Origin: Kineococcus mangrovi
GTDB taxonomy: Bacteria; Actinomycetota; Actinomycetes; Actinomycetales; Kineococcaceae
NCBI RefSeq assembly: GCF_041320705.1
Contig: NZ_JBGGTQ010000009.1
Coordinates: 153,953-217,952 of the forward strand
DNA: 64,000 nt
Direction: 5' to 3'
The translations under genes were made by a program, and so were the position numbers. Shown in pieces: positions 57,484 to 64,000 of this stretch (its first letter is position 1; each line of letters opens with the position of its first letter). Under the pieces are notes generated by a model. That model was not told where the DNA came from, did no database searches, and was given only the letters and a program-made list of their open reading frames with translations.

Positions 57484-57511
57484 TCAGCTTTCCGCCGCGG
57501 CTGCCGATGAG
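57484..57511 (+). promoter_or_regulatory. Flagellar-sigma-like promoter of cheA
   Basis: TCA (57484-57486), 16 bases, GCCGATGAG (57503-57511), identical in spacing and -10 sequence to the element before cvnA. It lies about 70 bp before the cheA GTG and after the conservon terminator. Confidence 0.6.
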
Positions 57512-57579
57512 TCCTGCAGAGCACGAGATGAAGCGGTCCCGCAGCCGGGGCCGTCCGACGCGAGAAGTGGGGGCGCCAC

Positions 57580-60024
57580 GTGGACGACATGGACGAGATC
57601 GTCCAGGAGTTCCTCGTCGAGAGCTACGAGAACCTGGACCAGCTGGACTCCGACCTCGTGGCGCTGGAGCAACAGCCCGGGTCCCGGGAGCTGCTCGCCA
57701 GCGTCTTCCGCACCATCCACACCATCAAGGGCACCTCCGGCTTCCTGGCCTTCTCCAAGCTGGAGTCCGTGGCGCACGTCGGGGAGAACCTGCTCGCCCG
57801 CCTGCGCGACGGCCAGCTCGTCATGACACCGGTCACCACCGACGTCCTGCTGCGCATGGTCGACACGATCCGCGCGCTGCTGTCGGCGATCGAGGAGTCC
57901 CACTCCGAGGGCCCGGTCGAGGTCGCCGAGGTCGTCGCCGCCATCCGCGCCGTTCTCGACGGCGAGGAGCCCGTGCTGCCGCCGTCGGCCGGTGCCGGCG
58001 CCGAGGAGCCCGCCGCCCCGGCGGCCGCCCCCGAGCCCGAGCCCGTCGCCGTCGCCGCCCCCGAGCCGGTCACCGAGTCGGTGGAGGTGGTCGCCGAGGT
58101 GACCCCCGAACCCGAGCCCGAGGTCGACGCCGGGGTCGTCCCCCAGCCCGAGGTCACGCCCGAGCCCGTCGCCGAGGCGCCGGCCCCCGCGCCGACCCCC
58201 GCCCCCGCGCCGACCCCCGCCCCCGCGCCGACCCCCGCGCCGACCCCCGCCGCTGCCCCGACCCCCGCCGCTGCCCCGGCTCCCGCCGGTGGCGCACCGG
58301 CCGAGAAGGCGTCCGCCGCCGAGGCCACCATCCGCGTCGACGTGGAACTCCTGGAGTCCCTCGTCCGCCAGGCCGGGGAACTCGTCCTGGCCCGCAACCA
58401 GATCCTGCAGCGCGCCGGTGCCCTGCGCGACGAGGACCTGACCCGCGCCTGCCACCGCCTGAACCTCGTCGCGAGCGAGATGCAGGAATCGGTCATGCGG
58501 ACCCGCATGCAGGCCATCGACCACCTGTGGTCGAAGCTGCCCCGCGTCGTCCGCGACCTCGGGAACATGCTGGGCCGCAAGATCAAGCTGGAGATGGAGG
58601 GCGGGGAGACCGAGCTCGACCGCACCCTGCTCGAAGCGGTCAAGGACCCGCTGACCCACATCGTCCGCAACGCGGTCGACCACGGCATCGAACCGCCGGA
58701 GGTCCGCCTCGCCGCCGGCAAGAACGAGATCGGCACCCTGAAGCTGCGCGCCGCGCACGAGGGTGGCCAGGTCGTCGTCGAGATCCGCGACGACGGCAAG
58801 GGCATCGACCCCGCCGTCATCGGGGCCAAGGCCGTCGAGAAGGGCCTCGTCTCGCCGGTCAAGCTGGAGTCGCTCACCCCGAACGACATCCTGCAGTTCC
58901 TGTTCCTGCCCGGTTTCTCCACCGCCGCCAAGGTCACCAACGTCTCCGGCCGCGGCGTCGGCATGGACGTCGTCAAGACGAACATCGAGCGCATCGGCGG
59001 GTCCGTCGACGTCGAGTCCGTCAACGGCCAGGGCACCGTCTGGCGCCTGCGCATCCCGCTGACGCTGGCCATCGTCCCGGCCCTGACCGTCGAGTGCGCC
59101 GGCCAGCGCTACGCCATGCCGCAGGTGAACCTGCTGGAGCTCGTGAGCCTGGACACCGAGCGCATGAGCACGGCGATCGAGGACGTCGGTGGCGCCAAGG
59201 TGTACCGCCTGCGCGGTGCGCTGCTGCCGCTGATCCGCCTCGAGGAGGCGCTGGAACTGCGGCGCCCCGCCGACGTGGAGCTCCCGACGAACCTGGTCAT
59301 CGCGGTCCTGGAGTGCGACGGGCGCCGGTTCGGGCTGCTCGTCGACCGCGTCCTGGACACCGAGGAGATCGTCGTCAAACCGCTCTCGGGCGCCCTCAAG
59401 GCGATCGGCGCCTACGCGGGCGCCACCATCCTCGGCGACGGCCGCGTCTCCCTCATCCTCGACGTGCAGTCCCTGGCCCGCCGGACCATGCGCTCGGACG
59501 GCCTCGAGCACGCCGCGGACCAGGCCGCCACGCAGCAGGCGGTGACCGGTGACGGGCAGCGCCTGCTGGTCGTCGGCCTCGGCGACAACCGCCGGGTCGC
59601 GATCCCCCTGGACGTCGTCACGCGCCTGGAGGAGTTCCGCACCGACTCCATCGAACGCGTCGGCCGCCGCGAGGTCGTCCGCTACCGCGGCGAGATCCTG
59701 CCGCTGGTGCGGCTGTCCCACCACCTCGGTGGCGGGTCGCGCGGTTCCTACGGCGAGCAGGAGGTCGCCTCGCTGCCGGGCGTCGTGTACTCCGCGCGCG
59801 GCCGGTCCGTCGCGATCGTCGTGGACGAGATCGTCGACATCGTCTCCGGGCAGGACGCGCACAGCGACATCGACGACGCCGGCCTGGTCGGGTCCGCGGT
59901 CATCCGCGACCGCGTGACCGAACTCCTCGACGTCCGGTCCGCGATCCTGGCGGCCGACCCGAACTTCTTCACCGAGCAGGCTCAGCACGAGCTCGCCGAA
60001 GCTTCCAAGCGACTGGGGGTCTGA
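57580..60024 (+). CDS. cheA: Chemotaxis histidine kinase CheA with two CheW domains
   Basis: 814 aa. Hpt domain about 1-105 with phospho-acceptor His47 (IHTIKGTSGF). A Pro/Ala/Thr linker (about 135-245) includes an 18-bp DNA repeat. Dimerisation region about 250-315, then an ATPase domain with N-box around 360-370 (HIVRNAVDHG), DDGKGIDP and GRGVGMDVV. A first CheW domain lies at about 480-620 and a second at about 650-795. I see no P2 (CheY-docking) domain; the linker occupies its place. GTG at 57580 (an ATG 9 bp later is possible). cheW follows at once. Phosphate donor to CheY elsewhere is expected. Confidence 0.95.
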   Translation: MDDMDEIVQEFLVESYENLDQLDSDLVALEQQPGSRELLASVFRTIHTIKGTSGFLAFSKLESVAHVGENLLARLRDGQLVMTPVTTDVLLRMVDTIRALLSAIEESHSEGPVEVAEVVAAIRAVLDGEEPVLPPSAGAGAEEPAAPAAAPEPEPVAVAAPEPVTESVEVVAEVTPEPEPEVDAGVVPQPEVTPEPVAEAPAPAPTPAPAPTPAPAPTPAPTPAAAPTPAAAPAPAGGAPAEKASAAEATIRVDVELLESLVRQAGELVLARNQILQRAGALRDEDLTRACHRLNLVASEMQESVMRTRMQAIDHLWSKLPRVVRDLGNMLGRKIKLEMEGGETELDRTLLEAVKDPLTHIVRNAVDHGIEPPEVRLAAGKNEIGTLKLRAAHEGGQVVVEIRDDGKGIDPAVIGAKAVEKGLVSPVKLESLTPNDILQFLFLPGFSTAAKVTNVSGRGVGMDVVKTNIERIGGSVDVESVNGQGTVWRLRIPLTLAIVPALTVECAGQRYAMPQVNLLELVSLDTERMSTAIEDVGGAKVYRLRGALLPLIRLEEALELRRPADVELPTNLVIAVLECDGRRFGLLVDRVLDTEEIVVKPLSGALKAIGAYAGATILGDGRVSLILDVQSLARRTMRSDGLEHAADQAATQQAVTGDGQRLLVVGLGDNRRVAIPLDVVTRLEEFRTDSIERVGRREVVRYRGEILPLVRLSHHLGGGSRGSYGEQEVASLPGVVYSARGRSVAIVVDEIVDIVSGQDAHSDIDDAGLVGSAVIRDRVTELLDVRSAILAADPNFFTEQAQHELAEASKRLGV
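58189..58278 (+). repeat. 18-bp and 12-bp repeats in the cheA linker
   Basis: Two 18-bp units GCGCCGACCCCCGCCCCC at 58189 and 58207, then shortened copies, encode an APTPAP-type linker. Low-complexity expansion within the coding frame. Confidence 0.85.
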
Positions 60025-60025
60025 C

Positions 60026-60466
60026 GTGTCCACGCAGTACGCCACGTTCCACCTGGCCGGGCACCTGTTCGGCGTCGAGGTGCGGCGGGTCCAGGAGGTG
60101 CTCACCGAGCAGCCCCGCACCCCCGCCCCGCTGGCGCCGCACGCCGTCGCGGGCCTGATCAACCTGCGCGGTCAGGTCGTCACCGCCCTCGACCTGCGCC
60201 GCCGGCTGAACATGCCCGACCGCCAGGAGGGCAAGGTCGCGATGAACGTCGTCGTCCGTGCCGCCGAGGAGGTCTGGAGCCTGCTCGTCGACTCCATCGG
60301 GGGCGTCATCGAGGTCACCGACTCCACCTTCGAGCCGCCGCCGGACACGCTGTCCGGGCCGATCCGCGAACTGATCCGCGGGGCCTACAAGCTCGACGGC
60401 GCGCTGCTGCTCGTCCTCGACGTCGACAAGGCGCTCGAGATCGAGGGTGCGGAGAGCGCCGCCTGA
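60026..60466 (+). CDS. cheW: Chemotaxis coupling protein CheW
   Basis: 146 aa, single CheW domain (TFHLAGHLFGVEVRRVQEVL; GLINLRGQVVTALDLRRRL; LLVDSIGGVIEV). Couples chemoreceptors to CheA. GTG 1 bp after the cheA stop. No receptor, CheR, CheB or CheY gene is in the window, so the rest of the pathway lies elsewhere. A strong hairpin follows. Confidence 0.95.
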   Translation: MSTQYATFHLAGHLFGVEVRRVQEVLTEQPRTPAPLAPHAVAGLINLRGQVVTALDLRRRLNMPDRQEGKVAMNVVVRAAEEVWSLLVDSIGGVIEVTDSTFEPPPDTLSGPIRELIRGAYKLDGALLLVLDVDKALEIEGAESAA

Positions 60467-60491
60467 TCCACGGCACGCTCCAGGTCGTGCG

Positions 60492-60526
60492 GGACGGGGT
60501 GGGACCTGACGGGTCCCACCCCGTCC
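60492..60526 (+). terminator. Hairpin terminator after cheW
   Basis: Perfect 15-bp arms (GGACGGGGTGGGACC and complement) with a 5-base loop, 25 bp after the cheW stop. Confidence 0.8.
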
Positions 60527-60557
60527 TGCGTCCGGGGCGGTGCGGGGGTCCGGCCCC

Positions 60558-61424
60558 TCACCCGGGGCGGCGGTACAGGTGCCGTTCGGTCTCCGGCACG
60601 GCGGGAGGACCGGTGGGGTCCGGGTCCGGGTCCGGTTCGCTGACCCGTTTCTGGTCCTGGTGGTGGTCCCCCGGCCCGGCCACCGGGGGGACCCCGGTCA
60701 GGGGGGCGGGGCCGCCCCCCTCGTCGGCCCGGGGCCCGGGGCCCGGGGACGGCGCGGTCACCGCGACGGGGCCCGGACCCCGCCACAGCACGAACCCCGC
60801 CGCGGCCGGCACGACGAACGCCGGCACGAGGACGGCCAGGGCGCCCGCGACGCCGGGCAGGTCGTCGGGCAAGCCGGTGCGCAGGAAGAACCGCAGCGCC
60901 CCCGGGCCCGGGCCGTCGACCGGCGCGGTCGCGTGCTGCACGACGCCCAGCAGGCCCCCCAGCGCCAGCGCGGCCGACAGCCACGCCCCGCCCGCCGCGA
61001 CGCGCCGGCCCCACCGGTCGGGCACGAGCGCCGCCGGGCGGGCGGCCAGCACGACGGCCACCACGAGCAGGGCCGCCACGACCCCGCCCCACAGCGGGGC
61101 CGGTGCCTCGACGAGGGCCCACAGCACGCCGAAGCGGCGGCCGGTCGTGATCTCCGGGGCCGCCCCGTCGAAGGCGCCCGAGCCGGAGGGGTAACCGCCG
61201 TAGAAGTCCTCGTCGTAGTCGCCGCCGAGGACGCGCCGGGCGGCCTCGGCCAGGAGCAGGGGCGGGACGACGCACGCCGCGACGAGCACCCAGGACGGCC
61301 ACCGGCCGTGGACCTCTCCCCGGCCCTGCTCACGGCCCTCCTCGCGGGTCTCGCGAGGGGTCTCCTGCGTCCCCTCCTCGGCCTCGGGAGCGCTCTGGCC
61401 GGTGACCTGCCCGTCCTGCCTCAC
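60558..61424 (-). CDS. Hypothetical multi-pass membrane protein
   Basis: 288 aa. Charged N-terminus (Glu/Arg-rich to about 40), then four or five hydrophobic segments (about 44-62, 98-128, 142-160, 190-215), and a Pro/Gly/Asp-rich cytoplasmic tail. An acidic-aromatic segment DYDEDFYGGYPSGSG follows the first helix. No family recognised. GTG at 61424. It converges on cheW across the terminator; no functional link visible. Confidence 0.75.
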   Translation of the reverse strand: MRQDGQVTGQSAPEAEEGTQETPRETREEGREQGRGEVHGRWPSWVLVAACVVPPLLLAEAARRVLGGDYDEDFYGGYPSGSGAFDGAAPEITTGRRFGVLWALVEAPAPLWGGVVAALLVVAVVLAARPAALVPDRWGRRVAAGGAWLSAALALGGLLGVVQHATAPVDGPGPGALRFFLRTGLPDDLPGVAGALAVLVPAFVVPAAAGFVLWRGPGPVAVTAPSPGPGPRADEGGGPAPLTGVPPVAGPGDHHQDQKRVSEPDPDPDPTGPPAVPETERHLYRRPG

Positions 61425-61625
61425 GACTCGACGTTACGACCGGACCCCGCTCCCGTCGCCCGGACGGCCCAGCGGCGTCGCCGTCGGTGGGCCGGGCGGA
61501 GGGTCCGACACGCCGGGGACAGGGCCGGACGGTGGACGTCGCCTGGTCCCGGGTGTCACGCAGTGTCAGGGTGGTTCCACCCCGCCGGACCGGCGGTGGT
61601 GGTTCCAGGCCTGGAGGCGACGACC

Positions 61626-62567
61626 GTGCACTACTCCCTCGTGAGCTCACCCGTCCTGGGGTTCGACCTGGTCCGCCTGCCGCACGGCGACTCCGCCGCC
61701 GAGGTCCTGCTGCGCGCCCTCGACTGCGGCCCCCGCGAGATCGACGTCCTCGCCGCCCGTCACGACCCCGCCGCCCGGACCGGGGCCTGGGAGTCCGTGC
61801 GCGAGGCCGCCGGCAACGTCCCGCAGATCACCGACGTCCTGCACCAGGTCGCGAACGGCCTGGCGCACGGCGACTTCACGGGTGAGAGCACCGACGAGCA
61901 GACCGCCGCGCGCGTCGAGTCCGGCGTCGTCCGCGTCCTGCAGACCAGCACCATCGCCGACGCCGACGCGCTCGTCCGGCTCGTCCACCACGACGTCTTC
62001 GACTGGACCTGGTCCGCGCCGCTGGCCGGTGGTCCCCGCCTGCGCACCGAGGACGCCGGCCGGGCCGCCGACGTGCTCGCCGACGCCGCCGTGTCCGCCT
62101 ACCTCGGCGACCGGCTGCCCGACCACGTCCGCCGCGTCCTGGCGCACCCGTACCTGCAGGCGTCCCGCGACCTCGCGCCGCTGCCGGAGCAGCCCACCGG
62201 GCTCGGGCCCGACCAGGCCGGCGTCGCGCGCGTCCTGGACACCCTGCGCCGCCTGGACGGGACCGACCGCGCGTGCCTGCGCGCCGCCTCCGCCACCGGC
62301 CGCGCCTCGGCGGGGGAGTGGGCGGGCGCCGTCCACGACGCCTCCTGGGCCGTGCACCTGTCCGACCGCGTCCGCACGGCCGCCGTCGCCCAGCTCCTGG
62401 CCGTGCGCGCCTTCCGCGCCGGGGGGCTCGAAGCCGCCGACGGCGCCGACGGGCTGTGGAACGTCGTCAGCGGCGTCGTGCACGCCGAGGTCGTCGCCGA
62501 CCTGCTCAGCTCCGACGCCCGCGCGGTCCTGCTGCGGCCGTGGGAGGCCGCCTTCGGGCACGCCTGA
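61626..62567 (+). CDS. Hypothetical soluble protein, unrecognised
   Basis: 313 aa, no signal or membrane segment, mainly helical, with a short beta-like start (VHYSLVSSPVLGFDLVRLPHGD). Features include HQVANGLAHGDFTG, LVRLVHHDVFDWTWS and several His and Trp clusters. GTG at 61626; other in-frame GTG codons occur upstream but fall in non-coding-looking sequence. Codon use is typical of the genome. I do not recognise a family. Confidence 0.7.
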   Translation: MHYSLVSSPVLGFDLVRLPHGDSAAEVLLRALDCGPREIDVLAARHDPAARTGAWESVREAAGNVPQITDVLHQVANGLAHGDFTGESTDEQTAARVESGVVRVLQTSTIADADALVRLVHHDVFDWTWSAPLAGGPRLRTEDAGRAADVLADAAVSAYLGDRLPDHVRRVLAHPYLQASRDLAPLPEQPTGLGPDQAGVARVLDTLRRLDGTDRACLRAASATGRASAGEWAGAVHDASWAVHLSDRVRTAAVAQLLAVRAFRAGGLEAADGADGLWNVVSGVVHAEVVADLLSSDARAVLLRPWEAAFGHA

Positions 62568-62595
62568 GGGCGGGAGCGCCCGGTACCGTGACGAG

Positions 62596-63213
62596 GTGCC
62601 CAGCCCCTCGCCGACGACCGGTCCCGCCGGTCCGGCCCGGGGGGTGTGGCGCCGGCTGCGGGCCGGTGCCGTCGCGGCCACCGTCCTCGGCCTGGCGGCC
62701 GGGGCGCACCTGAGCGCCGGCGGGGAGCTGCCCGGCCCGTTCCTGCTCGCCGCGCTGACCCTCGTCCTCGTCGCGGTCTGCCTGCTGCTCGCCGGTCGCA
62801 GGTTCTCCTGGCCCGTCCTCACCGCGCTGCTCGCCGGGGGGCAGGCCGGTCTGCACGTGGTCTTCGACGCGTGCGCCGGCCCCGCGGCCACCGTCGCCGG
62901 GACGGGGCACCACCAGGTGCTCGCGTTCGCCGGCGGCCCGGTCCCCTCCACCGGCGCCGGCGCCGGGATGACGTTCGCGCACGTCGCCGCCACGGCGCTC
63001 GCGCTCGGTGCGCTGCTCCACGGTGAAGCGCTGCTGTGGTCGGTGTGGGCGTGGCTGCGGCCCGTCGTGCGGTTGCCCGTGCGGCCGGTCCGCACGGTCG
63101 CGCCGCGCCCGGTCGTCCCCGCGAGCGAGCCCGCGCGGCCGCGGTCCGTCGTCGCGCGCCGGGTCCGTCGCCGAGGTCCGCCGAGGGTCCCCGCCCTCGC
63201 GACCTCGTCCTGA
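62596..63213 (+). CDS. Hypothetical membrane protein next to YcnI
   Basis: 205 aa with four hydrophobic segments (about 20-37, 42-60, 65-85, 115-140). A His pair in GTGHHQVLAFAG faces the outside of the predicted bundle, and the C-terminal tail is basic and Arg-rich. GTG at 62596 with GACGAG upstream. It ends 22 bp before the YcnI-type gene on the same strand, so a role in copper handling is plausible. No named family recognised. Confidence 0.72.
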   Translation: MPSPSPTTGPAGPARGVWRRLRAGAVAATVLGLAAGAHLSAGGELPGPFLLAALTLVLVAVCLLLAGRRFSWPVLTALLAGGQAGLHVVFDACAGPAATVAGTGHHQVLAFAGGPVPSTGAGAGMTFAHVAATALALGALLHGEALLWSVWAWLRPVVRLPVRPVRTVAPRPVVPASEPARPRSVVARRVRRRGPPRVPALATSS

Positions 63214-63235
63214 CGACACCCCTGGAGAAACCACC

Positions 63236-63952
63236 GTGAAGAGTTCCACCCTGCCCGCCCGCGTCCTCGCGGTCACGCTGACGAGCGGCGCGACCGCCTG
63301 CGGCGCACTGCTCCTGACCGCCCTGCCGGCGTCCGCCCACGTGCACGCCGACCCGTCGTCGACCGCCGCCGGCGGTTACAGCGTCGTGGCGTTCCGGGTC
63401 CCCAACGAGTCCGACACCTCGGCCACCACGTCCGTGCGGGTGTCGCTGCCGACCGACCACCCCTTCAGCTACGTCGCGACGCGACCCGTCCCCGGCTGGG
63501 TCGCGACCGTCACCGAGGGCGCCCTGCCGCGACCGGTGGAGGCGGACGGCGTCACCCTCACGCAGGCGCCGCTCTCGGTCACCTGGACCGCCCAGCCCGG
63601 TGCCGCCGGGATCGGCGTGGGGCAGTTCGAGGAGTTCGAGGTGAACGTCGGGCCGCTGCCGGACGCGGGCACCCGCGTCGTGCTGCCCGCCGTCCAGACG
63701 TACGCCGACGGGGAGGTGGCGAACTGGACGGACGTCGCCGCCCCGGGCGCCGCCGAACCCGAGCACCCCGCGCCGGAGTTCACGACCACGGCGGCGGCCG
63801 GCGACGAGCACGACGTCCACGGCGCGACGGAGGCGGCGGCGACCTCCGCGGAGGGGGCCGGCGCCGACCCCGTCGCACGCTGGCTGGCCGGTGGCGGTCT
63901 CGTCCTGGGCCTCGCCGCGCTCGTCCTCGTCCTGGTGCGCCGGCGCGCCTGA
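63236..63952 (+). CDS. YcnI-type copper-binding protein (DUF1775)
   Basis: 238 aa. Signal peptide about 1-34 (LLLTALPASA) with cleavage expected before His35, giving a mature HVHADP start, the N-terminal His that binds copper in YcnI. The DUF1775 beta-sandwich covers about 35-185, with the conserved VPNES, PGWVATV and EFEVNVGPLP segments. A His/Asp/Glu-rich linker (DEHDVHG) and a C-terminal membrane helix (about 212-234) follow. GTG with TGGAGA. Acts outside the membrane in copper binding or delivery. Confidence 0.93.
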   Translation: MKSSTLPARVLAVTLTSGATACGALLLTALPASAHVHADPSSTAAGGYSVVAFRVPNESDTSATTSVRVSLPTDHPFSYVATRPVPGWVATVTEGALPRPVEADGVTLTQAPLSVTWTAQPGAAGIGVGQFEEFEVNVGPLPDAGTRVVLPAVQTYADGEVANWTDVAAPGAAEPEHPAPEFTTTAAAGDEHDVHGATEAAATSAEGAGADPVARWLAGGGLVLGLAALVLVLVRRRA

Positions 63953-63958
63953 GGCGGG

Positions 63959-63986
63959 CCGGGGGGCGTCGTCGGGCCCCCCCCGG
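63959..63986 (+). terminator. Hairpin terminator after the YcnI-type gene
   Basis: CCGGGGGG (63959-63966) pairs with CCCCCCGG (63979-63986), 12-base loop, 6 bp after the stop. The run of C and G allows slipped pairings. Confidence 0.6.
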
Positions 63987-64000
63987 GGGGCACCCGGCGC

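Noticed and set aside
1..64000. tRNA, rRNA, insertion sequences, phage genes or integrase sites
   Set aside because: No cloverleaf-like or rRNA sequence, transposase motif, integrase or flanking repeat was seen on reading both strands; composition is even throughout.

Overview
The window is about 64 kb of very GC-rich DNA (strong third-position G/C, many GTG starts, one TTG start). It has long antisense shadow ORFs, 4-bp GTGA/ATGA gene overlaps, a conservon (histidine kinase, Roadblock, DUF742, GTPase) and a PacL/CtpC-type metal efflux pair. Together these point to a free-living actinomycete. Motility genes next to a conservon, with many sugar importers, fit Kineosporiaceae, for example Kineococcus; this placement is inference, since no rRNA or other marker is present. 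I found no tRNA or rRNA gene, CRISPR array, insertion sequence or prophage. The region reads as ordinary chromosome, rich in catabolic operons.

Layout. (1) 3-5903 (+): the end of a peptide-type ABC importer operon fused to an aldo/keto reductase, an HpaI-type aldolase, an Asp-box sialidase-fold protein and an SDR dehydrogenase. Most junctions overlap by 4 bp; only the aldolase follows a short gap with its own RBS. (2) 5922-8175: a TetR regulator divergent from a DHA2-type drug exporter, with two palindromes between them. (3) 8221-9647: a small unknown protein and an inositol-2-dehydrogenase-like enzyme with a paired operator. (4) 9704-14054: a NarL-type two-component system whose kinase carries a PspC domain, divergent from two PspC proteins and a small membrane protein. 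(5) 14065-18913: aldose epimerase, then PacL-like protein plus CtpC-like P-type ATPase, converging with a His-rich YibE/F protein. (6) 18943-20945: a GH43-like protein and a Nei2 DNA glycosylase.

(7) 21117-25389: ugp-type importer (two permeases, lipoprotein) with a glycerophosphodiesterase. (8) 25456-27723: esterase lipoprotein and hisS. (9) 27820-36178: a seven-gene minus-strand operon (amidohydrolase of the nitrilase fold, hydantoinase/dihydropyrimidinase, luciferase-like flavoprotein, NMT1-type importer) divergent from a PucR regulator, probably for pyrimidine or hydantoin use. (10) 36200-42327: polyol importer, mannitol dehydrogenase and a SorC regulator. (11) 42324-44155: P-loop kinase-like protein, small membrane protein and an aldo/keto reductase. 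(12) 44241-49022: TIM-barrel isomerase plus an LplB/LplC-type importer, headed by a 30-bp perfect inverted repeat. (13) 49059-52463: GH15 glucoamylase/trehalase-like enzyme, quinone oxidoreductase and MobA-like nucleotidyltransferase.

(14) 52495-60526: the most notable block. A conservon (cvnA-D) is followed directly by cheA and cheW. The same promoter-like element, TCA-N16-GCCGATGAG, lies upstream of both cvnA and cheA, so the conservon may belong to the motility regulon. (15) 60558-63986: two unknown membrane proteins, one unknown soluble protein and a YcnI-type copper protein. No gap between genes exceeds 300 bases.
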